A DNA stretch of 64,000 nucleotides from Symsagittifera roscoffensis (lineage: Eukaryota; Xenacoelomorpha; Acoela; Convolutidae). The notes beneath the pieces were generated by a model, which had not been told where the DNA came from, searched no databases, and saw only the letters and a program-made list of their open reading frames with translations. Positions 9,471-20,200 of the stretch are shown piece after piece; the stretch's first letter is position 1; each line of letters starts with the position of its first letter. Location: positions 22,080,701 to 22,144,700 of the forward strand of contig NC_087063.1 in assembly GCF_963678635.1 (NCBI RefSeq), given 5' to 3'. The position numbers and the translations under genes are program-made.

Positions 9471-12085
9471 CGTGGGCTAAAAAAATGATTATTTTGAGAC
9501 TGAAAAGCGGTGGTATGGGGTTGTTCAATAATTTGTTCATAAGTATTATCATCTTGTGACTGGTGTGTCATTATATGTTGAATGGGACTTTGTGATGTGG
9601 TGAGTCGAAAATTTGGATTATGTGTGATGGCTAAATTTCGAAAATTTCGTGGGACTAGGGATAGTGGATGGTTATTTGGTAGGGGTGGTAATTGTGGTGC
9701 CGTTGGCGTTATGTCTACATTGTTATGTTCTTCGTCGTATGTATTTTGTCGTGTTGCTATTTTTGTGTTATATTCTTTTATTTGTGCGTCTAAAAGAATT
9801 TTGTTTATAGATGTAGAAAAGATTCCAAAAAATCCTGCAAAGAGTATGCGTGCTACACTTGCTTGTCGATTGACCTGTGTGTGTATAGCACATGTGTTGT
9901 AGATTCCTTTTAAAAGTGAGAAAAGAAATCCAATAAAGTTAAACATTGCGTATAAAATAGTCAATTTTTCTAAGATGTAGTAGGGCCATCCTAGAAAATC
10001 GAGGATCTCATTTTTGAGTGTAACAAAGCTAAAAATGTTAATTGGTGATATATCTTGGGGACGGTATTTTTCACCGTTTAGATATATATAATCTTTAATG
10101 TCTTTAAAATATCCGCTATAGTCTTGCGTGTAGATATCGGCAAATCCTGCGGTTTCTGCAAGTTTGCGTAAATTTTGGTCTATTGATTGTCTTTGTATAG
10201 TATCCATATGTGTTAATAATTCTTGGAATTGTTGTGTTCTAATGTGATGTTGAATATCTGATTTTGAATAGATTCCTATTGATTGTAAGTCTATATTTGG
10301 GTTTCGAGCAATAGCGCGAATGCTTTCTGGTGAAAATTTTTTGAGTGATTGCATTAATGTGGGATATGGAGTGAGAAGATAATATTTATTTTCATCAGGG
10401 TTTAGTTGTACTACATTGTGGCTGTTTTCTGATCCACATGGGACTGCGGTATCCCAGAAATAGGTTCTTCGTGAAAGTGTATCCACGAAATGTACTTTGT
10501 TCTTATAAAAGATAGGGATTCTTTTATAACATCGTTTATCTTCAAAAACGTATAGTGGTGATACTTTTTTAGTACAAGTATAAAACCATAAGATGTTTCC
10601 TTCATAGTCTAAAAAATTTGATCTATTTCCAGATAATAAGTATCCTGCATAGGGTATTTTTAATACTGCTAGTGCAAGTGATTGTAATATTTGTGTTCGT
10701 TCTAATTCGCATAGGTGGTGTAGTGTTTCTAATTCGGAGAGTGACATTTCTTGAAAAATTCGGCTAATTGTATAATCTAGTTTCATATCTAAATGAATAT
10801 CATAGTGGATATTACCGAAATATGTAGTATTCATTAGTGATAATTCTTGTAAGCGTGTGCTTCTGGTGTCATGGGGTTTTAGATGTCCACCAGGTTGTCC
10901 GTTGCTTTTTTCAAAATTAACTGGTATATAGGATGTTCCTTCGTTTAGAGGATGACCTGTGGCATATGGGTCGATTTTTACCTTTCCAGTGGTCATGTCG
11001 AATCCTTTTTCGTATTCAACTAATATTTCAGAGTATTGTGTTCTGTGAAGTGGATTCCTGTATTTACATGCAAGTTCTGTTTCTTGATATATTTGAAAAC
11101 GTGTCAATTTATTTTCTATATTGTCTATGTTTCTAAAATTAGAACTTAGTTTTCGTGATGGATGGACTTGTTCATATGGAATTGATTGTATAAAATATTT
11201 TTCGTGAAATTTTATCATACGAGCGTGTATTTTTGCTACTTGAAATGTTGTACATGTATCTTCGGGGAACCAAACAATTGTTGCTTGTGTTCTCGTTGTA
11301 GGGTCGCAATAACCTTGATCATTTTTACAAGGTAATCGGATTCCTTGATAGATCATTGTTTTATCTGATAAATCTCGTGTTAGTTGTATTTTTTCGAGTT
11401 GTATTTTCCAATCGAAAAACATTATTTCTTGGTATCCTTTATTTTTTGTGTCTGCTTTGCAGTTTGATGGGTCATTTATACCAATGTGTGGTATCCAATG
11501 TTTATCGTGTAGGTCATAGGTTAATCGTCCGTGTGCGCCGTTATACGGGTATTTTTCGTCTAGTTTTATATGTCCTTGGTGTCTTTCAAGTTGTGATTGA
11601 TGTACAGAGTCTGGAAAAACTTGAAAATTAACTAACTTTCTTTGGGAGTTTTTATTTCGTGTGATGTTTAGTCTAAGTAATTCATTTTTACAATCGTCGG
11701 GATTGAGATGTAAAAGACGTTCTATATTACTTTGATAGAATGATTCATGGTCTAGTCGGTTTTTGTTTCCGTTCGAGACTTGTGAACAATGTACTTTCTT
11801 TTCGGAAAATGTTGCTGTGAATTTATAACCTGTAACTGTTGTTGCTCGGGCTTTTGAATAGAGTGTTGCTATTACATCTGTGGTTTCTATAGCTTGTGGT
11901 TCTGTTTCACATTGTGATACTTGATTTATTGCATATTTATGTAGTGTTTTTTGTTCATTTTCTTCACAATCGTAATGTGTTACTAGTAAATCTTGTGGTC
12001 CTGTTCGAGGGGAAGGGTTAATGTTTTGATTTGAGATTACTAGAAAAAGGAGTTGGAGAAAAATTAATAATTTTAGAATATACAT
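9467..12085 (-). CDS. env: Envelope-like glycoprotein of the giant retrotransposon
   Basis: This 872-aa ORF begins with a signal peptide (MYILKLLIFLQLLFLVIS). A Cys-rich ectodomain follows, with a YDC motif near residue 38, later paired Cys, and a segment around residues 255-290 containing GYCDP and TIVWFPEDTC. Hydrophobic membrane-spanning segments lie at about 703-727 and 741-760. The roughly 110-residue tail holds PTAP followed by PLPN, near residue 788; PTAP is a known late-domain motif that recruits ESCRT for budding. The domain order is that of a type I viral surface glycoprotein, so it probably mediates entry. The N-terminal Cys pattern reminds me of the glycoproteins of chuvirus-like viruses, but I hold that only weakly. 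It is not obviously the baculovirus F-type env of insect errantiviruses. The ORF is intact. Its start overlaps the end of the upstream no-Met ORF by 13 nt. Confidence 0.7.
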   Translation of the reverse strand: MYILKLLIFLQLLFLVISNQNINPSPRTGPQDLLVTHYDCEENEQKTLHKYAINQVSQCETEPQAIETTDVIATLYSKARATTVTGYKFTATFSEKKVHCSQVSNGNKNRLDHESFYQSNIERLLHLNPDDCKNELLRLNITRNKNSQRKLVNFQVFPDSVHQSQLERHQGHIKLDEKYPYNGAHGRLTYDLHDKHWIPHIGINDPSNCKADTKNKGYQEIMFFDWKIQLEKIQLTRDLSDKTMIYQGIRLPCKNDQGYCDPTTRTQATIVWFPEDTCTTFQVAKIHARMIKFHEKYFIQSIPYEQVHPSRKLSSNFRNIDNIENKLTRFQIYQETELACKYRNPLHRTQYSEILVEYEKGFDMTTGKVKIDPYATGHPLNEGTSYIPVNFEKSNGQPGGHLKPHDTRSTRLQELSLMNTTYFGNIHYDIHLDMKLDYTISRIFQEMSLSELETLHHLCELERTQILQSLALAVLKIPYAGYLLSGNRSNFLDYEGNILWFYTCTKKVSPLYVFEDKRCYKRIPIFYKNKVHFVDTLSRRTYFWDTAVPCGSENSHNVVQLNPDENKYYLLTPYPTLMQSLKKFSPESIRAIARNPNIDLQSIGIYSKSDIQHHIRTQQFQELLTHMDTIQRQSIDQNLRKLAETAGFADIYTQDYSGYFKDIKDYIYLNGEKYRPQDISPINIFSFVTLKNEILDFLGWPYYILEKLTILYAMFNFIGFLFSLLKGIYNTCAIHTQVNRQASVARILFAGFFGIFSTSINKILLDAQIKEYNTKIATRQNTYDEEHNNVDITPTAPQLPPLPNNHPLSLVPRNFRNLAITHNPNFRLTTSQSPIQHIMTHQSQDDNTYEQIIEQPHTTAFQSQNNHFFSPR

Positions 12086-13206
12086 GTGTATGATAATCCT
12101 GAGTATGGATTATAAAATGTAATGTAGCCAATTGTGTTTTTGGTATATCTGTCGTATTTGTATATTACTTCAGTAGTTATAAACGGTGGTGGTAGTGATT
12201 GAGCTGTTATGTTAGGTGGATTTAATGGGTAGGGATGTTGGGTAATATTGTTTAACTTAACTGTGATTTCAAACTTTAATTGTAAACTGTTTTGTTGGAG
12301 TATTTGAATATTGTGATCACGGATATCGTTGTGAATATCTTGGCGATATTGTAATCTATTAAGTGCCCAGTTATGAAGGCGGTTACTTTCTTGATGTTGT
12401 CCAAATAGTGGTGGAGGTGCTGTAAATGTATTCCAATCTAGTCTTAAAGGAATATTTGTTGTTGATTGTTCTCGATATCTGGCGTCGAGATTATTTGGAA
12501 AATTTAAGTTAAAGGGTGGTGGTGAAAACTGGCTTATTGATGGTGTTGATGGTAGTGATAATGTTTCTGGTAGTGATGAGGATGTTGTTGTATCCGTAGA
12601 GATATCTATGGGGTCATTGACTAAATTTGGTTCACCTTGTGTAAATAAATGTGTAGTCCAATATGGAAATCGTGATGTTTGGTTTGTGGGGTTGAAAGGA
12701 TTTTCACGTATTTGCTCAGATGTTGGTGTTGAACCTAAGTAATCTGATGGTAGGCTTGAGGTGCTACGTTGTGAAAGAATCGTAGGGGTTTCTGGTAATG
12801 TATCAATGGTGTTTTCTGGAGTGTTTTGTGATGGGGATTGAGGTATATCAAAATGAACTCGGGGAGTTTGAAAATTTCTGTTTCGTCGAGGATGTATAAT
12901 TTGTCTATTTATTTCGACTGTATTTTGGTTTTGACTAGAATTTTTTATTCTACTTAGTTCTTGTGGTAGTGTTGGATATAGGTTATATGTTGGTTCGCTT
13001 AAAGGTGCTTGTCGTTGAACTGGTTCTAGTGGTTCTGATAAACGAGCATGTCGTTCTTCAAAAGTGTATGGATTGTCTTGAAAAGAAATTCGTGTAGATG
13101 TTTGAGGATTTTGAGTAGTTGAAGGTGGTGTTTGTTTATCTTGGGATGATGTCGGTGAAGACTGATTCTGTGACTGTTGGGTAGGAATTTTTGATAGTTT
13201 TTTGAA
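12073..13206 (-). CDS. Methionine-free 377-codon ORF, Pro/Ser/Gln-rich
   Basis: The minus-strand frame is open from just after tandem TAA stops (about 13207-13212) to a TAA at 12073-12075, and it contains no ATG at all. The predicted protein is rich in Pro, Ser, Thr, Gln and Asn (for example TSSSLPETLSLPSTPSISQF), with a more ordered C-terminal third (RLHNWALNRLQYRQDIHNDI). Its composition matches the neighbouring element proteins, and its end overlaps the glycoprotein ATG by 13 nt, which supports real coding. Translation needs a spliced leader exon that supplies the start, or a non-AUG start. The upstream 62-aa frame ends before this frame opens, so a simple frameshift from it is ruled out. 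AG acceptors preceded by pyrimidines, such as CTACCCAACAG near 13174-13184, are candidates. I see no domain that I recognise. Confidence 0.6.
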   Translation of the reverse strand, partial: FKKLSKIPTQQSQNQSSPTSSQDKQTPPSTTQNPQTSTRISFQDNPYTFEERHARLSEPLEPVQRQAPLSEPTYNLYPTLPQELSRIKNSSQNQNTVEINRQIIHPRRNRNFQTPRVHFDIPQSPSQNTPENTIDTLPETPTILSQRSTSSLPSDYLGSTPTSEQIRENPFNPTNQTSRFPYWTTHLFTQGEPNLVNDPIDISTDTTTSSSLPETLSLPSTPSISQFSPPPFNLNFPNNLDARYREQSTTNIPLRLDWNTFTAPPPLFGQHQESNRLHNWALNRLQYRQDIHNDIRDHNIQILQQNSLQLKFEITVKLNNITQHPYPLNPPNITAQSLPPPFITTEVIYKYDRYTKNTIGYITFYNPYSGLSYTCIF

Positions 13207-13214
13207 TTATTACT

Positions 13215-13403
13215 TTAGTGAGAAAATTTGTGTTTATTATAATATTCTTCCAAAAAAAGAATTAGAAAAATTGTTGCTAGGGCAAATGTGAAGATTGCTT
13301 TCTTTATACATTTACATATGGTCAAAATGAGGGATGATAAGAATGCTATGAAAATTACAAACAATAAAAAAATATCGGTTCTACTGAAAATTGTTCGTAT
13401 CAT
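13215..13403 (-). CDS. Small two-helix membrane protein (viroporin-like), 62 aa
   Basis: This short ORF starts with ATG at 13403. It encodes a protein with two hydrophobic stretches, about residues 11-29 (DIFLLFVIFIAFLSSLILT) and 36-51 (AIFTFALATIFLILFL), joined by a KCIKK turn. A charged tail ends the protein. It lies between gag-pol and the no-Met ORF. Size and two-helix layout resemble viral ion-channel proteins, but short AT-rich frames often look hydrophobic by chance. I rate it possible, not proven. Confidence 0.35.
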   Translation of the reverse strand: MIRTIFSRTDIFLLFVIFIAFLSSLILTICKCIKKAIFTFALATIFLILFLEEYYNKHKFSH

Positions 13404-14226
13404 TTAGACAAGTTGTATAAATCGTACCTGTGGATATAATCAAGGGTTTTGGAAAGTTGGAGGAATAGTTCGAGAATAGTGTAGAAAATTAAAAAAATGT
13501 TACAAAAAATGATTAGGATTATTAGAAAAGATTCAAGTATATCAAAAAGAAATATTATAAAGGATTCAAGTATTGTAAAAAATGTTTAAGATTTATGAGT
13601 ATTTGAGTAACTGATTGAGAGAAGAGCATTTAAGAAATGATCTCTTGGTCGAATATTTTTTGCTGTTTGAGGCGATTTTCTAGTGTGGTCGGATTATTTA
13701 TTAGTTTTTTGACAAGTGGGTTGAGTTTTGTAAAAAATTGTTGGGGGCAATTTTTATGGTGACTGGGAGGTCGTCTTTTTCTTTATTTTTGTTTGTCAAA
13801 TGATCCGGGGTATGGTGAGATTTTTATACTTTAGGCTAATTAAAATGTTCATTTTGTTACTTTAGGCTAAGTTAACAAATTTGCTTTGGGGGTATTCGTG
13901 GTCTGAGTTGGGGAAATATTGTTGATCTTTGGGTTATTAGATAAGGGAGGGGTACGGTATTATGGTGATATTTATTTTAGTTGTCAAGTTGGAGTGGTTT
14001 GCTTATTTTTGACCTGGAGGTCGTAAAGTTATAGTTATAGATGTGCCTGGAGTTCTATATGATTCGTCTAATTGGTCTTAGTTTGAGTTAGAGAAAGTGA
14101 CGGATTGGATGAATCCTATTGGTCTATTTTGAACTAGAATTATTACGTACTTGTCAGCATGTTATTTTGAAAAATGTAAATGAAAAATGTTTCGGAGGTT
14201 TCAAGATTGTGAAGCAAATGTTAAAA
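13404..14226 (-). other. Spacer between gag-pol and the downstream ORF block
   Basis: No credible ORF is present. The plus strand has two copies of TACTTTAGGCTAA about 35 nt apart (near 13825-13875) and two similar tracts ending GGAGGTCG (about 13766-13775 and 14010-14019). This is a plausible place for a splice acceptor or subgenomic promoter serving the downstream genes, but no such site is proven. Confidence 0.4.
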
Positions 14227-17200
14227 TTACTTTTGAAATTCTACTTTCTTTAAAATTTTAGATTGGGGGATGAATATTTTATAGTTTTTACGTGGTTGAT
14301 TTCGGAGTCTTGTTGTTTTTCTATTTTCTGATTTGTCGATTTGTTCTTGGGGTATTATTTGTTCGGTCATTTTTCTATTTTTTCTTTGTTTTGGGGATTC
14401 TTTATGGTTTTGTGTATTGTTTTTGGTGGTGGTTGGTTTTGTGTTTTGATTTTCGGTGGGGTTATCATTTTGTTCTGTGTTTTTCAGATGTGGTTCATTT
14501 TGAATGATTTTTAATCCTGTGAAAGAATATAATTGAGTTAATTCGCGGAGTGCGTATTCTTTTGGGTAATAAGGTAATAGGTTGTTTCGATGTTGAACGA
14601 TTTCTTTTTTGTTTGAGTCGGTAATTTTATATGTGACATCAGTGGGTTTTGCAATTATTTGGTATGGTCCTTTTCGAAGGGGTTGTAATTTTTTAGAAAT
14701 TCCTTTTTGAGTATTAAAATTAGGTATTAAAACAAATGTTCCAATTTTTAATTCGGAGGCTGGTGTAAAACGTGAATTGATTTGTTCATTAATGTTTTGT
14801 CTTTGTAATAACTTTTTTGTTATTTTTTGATAAATTTCATTGTGTTTTTTATCTCTATTTAGAATCCATTCGGTGTGTGTACCGGAGGCTAGTTTAAGAA
14901 TTTGTGGGTGATGAAAATGATCTTCATCGTGTGTATGTAAAGGTAGGTTATAACAAATTGAGTCTTTATTTGGTTGACAATAACCTTGTGCGTTTTTATG
15001 AGAATTCGCTGTAAACGTTATTGGTTTGCGTGGCTTTTGGTTAAAAACCATTTCGTATGGTGACATTCCTAAAGTTGTCGTAATTTGTGAATTATACGCT
15101 AAGGGAAATAATTTTACATCTGCTGACCATTCGGTATATTTTGTATCATTTCCGTTGATGATACATCTAAGATATTCTTGTAATGAACGGTTCATACCTT
15201 CGACTAAGCCGTTTGTCCAAGGTGCATGAGATGTACGTGGTTTGTGTTTAATGTTATATAAATGACATAGTGTGATAATTTCATTATTTATGAATTCTGT
15301 ACCGTTGTCTGTAACTAAAATTTCTGGTAGTCCGAATTTTGCTATCCAGTGTTCATAGAGTGTTGTGTAAGCGTAATAAGCGTTACAATGTGGTACTGGG
15401 TTAAGTGCTACATAATGTGTAAATGCGTCAACAATTACCATAATGTAGGAGTTTCCTTCTGATGAGGGTGAAATTGGTCCTTTAGTATCAAATGAGATAC
15501 GATGATTAAAGTACAAACTTTGTCCTTTGAAATCTTGTTTTTGTGCTATTTGTTTTTGATTTGGGTAAGGTTTATTTAGTTGACATACTATACAGTCATT
15601 GCATGGTACTTTTATCCAAATTGGTGCATTTGGGAAATAAAAGTTTTGTATAAAATTTGAATATGTTTTTTCTGATCCAGAGTGTCCTTTAATATTTTGT
15701 GTATGTGAAATATTAAAAGCTATAAGAATCATACTTAAAGGGAGACATGGAACTGTAGATTCATTCAGGTTATACTCTAAAAGGTCTGTATTTTCGTTAA
15801 TTGTTGTGTTGTTAAATTTGCGAAAGTATCGGAGGAGTGTTTTGTTTCCTAGAATGGTTGAATCTGCTTTGATAGGTTTAGTTTTATATTTGTGCCATGA
15901 TTTCAGTTGTCGAATTACTGGGTCAAGGTTTTGATATTGTTTCAGTGTTGAAATTGTAATTATTTCTGTTGGGGGGAGAAAAATGTTTTCGATTTCTAAT
16001 TTAGATAAGGGTATTGTATCAAGTGGGTCGTGAAGGTCAAAAACTTGATTTATTGTGTATTTTGAATCATTTGTTTGTGGTCCTGATAAATTTATTTTAT
16101 CAGTTAAATCTTCTCTTTCAATTAGTGGAAAATGGTCTTTCTTAGGCGGGTGTTGTTTTGTTCGTTTTTGTTGGGTGTTATTTTTTATCCATTGAGAATA
16201 TGGGATTGGTTTGAAAGTTGATGTTCCAAGTAAATCAACTTCATAATGATTATTTTGACAATCTAAATAAAGTGGGAAATGTTGTAAATTATTTATTTGT
16301 GATTGTTCAATATCAGTTTTTACTGCATATTTGCATTCCAATCGGGGTGATGTTTCGTTTTCTGCAAGGTAGAATTTTATATTTTTGGGTATTTCAACTG
16401 TGGTTTTACGTGTAAGTAATTCAGGTGGTGTATTTCGACTTAAGGTGTCTGGTAATGCAAGATTTTTTCCTGCAGTCCAAACTATATGTAAGTTTGGAAA
16501 TTTCATTAGAATTAGTTGAAATCTGTAAACTCGGTGGTTTGGGTTAGATTTTTGTGTAAAGAGAAAGATGATTGGTTTATGGTCTGTGAATAGAACTGTT
16601 GGATGTTTTGATCCAAGTATCAGAAATTCATATTCTGTCAGTGTATATATTATGGCTGTACATTCTCTCATTAGAGTTGAGAGTCGTAGCTCTGCTTGAG
16701 TGAATAATCGAGAATTTGCTGATATGAGGTTCATTTTATTTGTACCATTATGTGATTGTAATAGTGCTGCACCGATGCCAAAGTTCGAAGCATCGCACAT
16801 TGCATAAAATGGTTGATTTGAATCTGGAATTGTGTTTGAAATTTGTTCAGTTAAAAGTTTCTTTATTTCTTCAAATCGTGTTTGATGTTCTGTGTTCCAT
16901 TCAAAATTATTTTGTTGTCTAAGGATGTTATAAAATGGTCGTAGATATAATTGCATTTTATAAACATATTTACTTAAAAAGTTTAACATTCCAAGAAATT
17001 CTTGGATTTTCTTTTTATTTGTTGGTGGTTGAAGTTTTTGAATAGCGTCAATGCGTGATTTCAATGGAGTGATTGTTTTTCTTTCTATATTATGTCCTAA
17101 GAATTTAACTCTTGTCAAAAAGAAGTGTGATTTATCGGGGGCGGCCTTCAGATTTTCGTTCTGAAGTATTTGGTGATATTTTTCTAAAACATTGAACATC

Positions 17201-20200
17201 TCGTCTTTTGTTTGTGATTGCATAAAAACATCGTCTAAATAGGTGATTGCGTTTTTCTTGAGTATTAGTGGTCTAAAAATTTTGCTCATAAAAGCTGAAA
17301 ATGCTGCTGGTCCTATGGATATTCCATAGAATAAGCGGTTGAATTCATATTGTTGGTTTCCGATAACAAATTGTGTTAAACGTCGTGATTGTTCATCTAG
17401 TGGCATTTGATTGTATGCACTATTCATATCGGCGGTTGTAAAGTATTTGCCGTTTATTTTTGTTAAAATAACTTGTATTGGTTCAATGGGCCAATTACAT
17501 TTTGATTCATCTATAAGTGAATTGAGGTATCTAGCATCGAGAACGATTTTTAATGATTCTCCTTTAGCTAGAATGATAACGGGGTTGATAAATGTGTTGC
17601 CTTTTGGTTGTTCTTCTTTGTTTACTGGTGATATAATGTTGTATTGTTCTAAAATGTCGAGTAATCTGTTCACTTTATCATGTAAGTGAATTGGTACTTT
17701 ACTTGCTCTCTGTTTTTTGAAAACTGCGTCTGGTTTTAACGGGAGATGTAGTGATGAACTGATTTTTCCAACATCGAATTTTGATGTTGCATAGACTGAT
17801 GAATATTTAATTAGCTGTTTGGCTAATTTTTCGAATTCGTCTTGTGTTATTTGTGAATGTTGGAAATTAAACATTGTTAAAAATTTCTGTTGGTCCTCTG
17901 TGTAGTTACTTATGTTGAATGTAGGTTTGAAATATGGAGTTTTTGTGAAATAATCCGTATTTCTGTTTTCGTTACTTATTATATTATTTATAGATAATTC
18001 TTCATTAAGAATTGTAGATTGGCAAATATCTAGTAATTGGAGTATATTATTTACGCGATAGGCTTTTTCGTGTATTGGTGATATTGTAGCGTTGGTTTCA
18101 CAATATCCTAAAAGTCCTAAAGGTAATGTTACTTGGTAAGGTGTGTTGTTATAGACATGTAAGGAAATGATATCTGAATTCGAATTTTTCAAATATTTTA
18201 TGGATGATATTGTGATTTTGAAAAATTTGTGAATAGGTTTGAATTCAAATTCTGACATATAAAATTTTTGTTTGTTTTGTTCTTTATCATATTGGTGAAC
18301 TTGTTTGATTGAAAAATTATAGATATTTCCTGATAGTGGTTTCAAGTGTTTTCTTTGTTGGTTAAATATCGGGTAGAATTTTGAAAAGAATGGTGGTTGT
18401 TTATTTAATCTTTGAAAAAATGTTAAGGATGTTTCTTTTGTTTTTGTATATTTATCTTTGATTAATATTTTACTATTTAGTATGTTAATTGTTGGTATAT
18501 ACTTCGAAATAAATGGTATTCCAATGATATTATATTTAATGTCAGTGATATGGAATATTTGTTTAAATGGCTTATTTAAAATTTTGCTTTGTTCCATTGT
18601 TCTGGTGGGGAGGAGAAATAATTGGATTTTTCCGTAGTTTATCAATGTTGATCCTTGTGCTGTTGCTAGTTTGCTGGAGGTTTCAAGAGGTGTTAGCTTT
18701 GGTTGTAAGGTTTTTATTTCATTCCATGTGGGGATGTTTATTATGTTTGATTCTGCTCCTGAATCAATTAAAAAATCTATTTCAAGGTCTGGTGGTTGAA
18801 ATTCTTTGTTTCTTGGGCTTTCTAAGAGAAATGGTATTGTCCAAATTTTTTCTTTGGGTTGTTCTTTTTGTATATTTTGATAAATGTGGTTTGTATTCAA
18901 GCATTTTGTTTTGGTATTTTTATTGGTTTGATTTGTAGTGTTAATCTCATTTGTTTCTTGCGTCGTTGGTGTGGAATTTATGGGTGTAGTGTAATAATTT
19001 TGAAGAAATTCTGATTGATTTTCATATATGTGTGATGGAAAGGGTTGTTCATATATGACAGATTCATAGTCATTTTCGACTTTTATCATATTGATAGAAA
19101 GAGTGTTTTCAGTATCACTTTCTGAATCTGATGATGTACAGTTTATTTGATTGAGTTGTAACGTATCAGTTACTGTGTCATCAATACCTGGAGGGTCTGA
19201 TGTTGTTTCTGGGTTAGACTGTACTTGATTGATTTGTCTTTGATGTTTAGGTGTACTACTTCTGTGGCGATTATTAGAATTATTATAGTTATTATTATTC
19301 CGGTGTGGTGATTGGGAATAATTTCTATAACGATTATTATAACTTGAGTGTCGATTTTGTGAATTATTTCGCGATCTGTTTTGGTAATTATTGTTTGGTC
19401 TGTTATAGTTCGATCTATTATACGAGTTATTCCTTGATTGACTGTTCGGGTAATTCTGGTTTCGGTTGTTTGAATAACTTCTATTTCGATTATAGGAGTA
19501 GTTTCTATTCCTATTGTATGATGAATTTCGTGATTGGTTGTTTGGATAGTAGTTATTTCTTGATTGGGAATTAGATCTAGAAACAAATCGTTGTGTATTT
19601 GAATTTGATCTGGAGTAGTTATTTCTACTATTTGGTCTATTGTAGTGATTTTGTGATGAATTTTGTGTATTTCTTCGTTCTGGCGATCTTCCTCTATAAC
19701 TTGAGTTATATGGTGATTGATTTCTTGTATAATTTGTATTGTTCGGGAGTGGTTTTCCTGAACTGTTGTTGCTGTGGACTGTTTTGTTCGGTAGATTTTG
19801 ATCTTTTTTCATGTATTGATAGAATGATTTATTTGGTTCTTTATATTTTTGAGGTTTATTTTGATTGTCTTGCTGTTTTTGTCTACATTCGGAAATACTA
19901 TGTCCGTATCGTCGGCAATAATTACACCATTTTTTGAAAGATGGTTTGCCTTTGAAGTTTGGGTTCTTTTCATAAATATTGAGTATTTCAGTGATTTTTT
20001 CAACGAGGTCTGTCTCTGATTCCTGTATATTATTAATATTAGTGGGAGTCGTTTCAATTCTGTTAACGTATTGTAGTTTCAGATTTTCCGTTTCTTCTAG
20101 TTTCATCGTGATTTCTGCTTGTTCTAATTTGTCTACTAGTTTTCGAAAATCTAAATCGGGTTCTCGAATTGAAGAAGGATGGGATGCTCTCTTTTTTATT

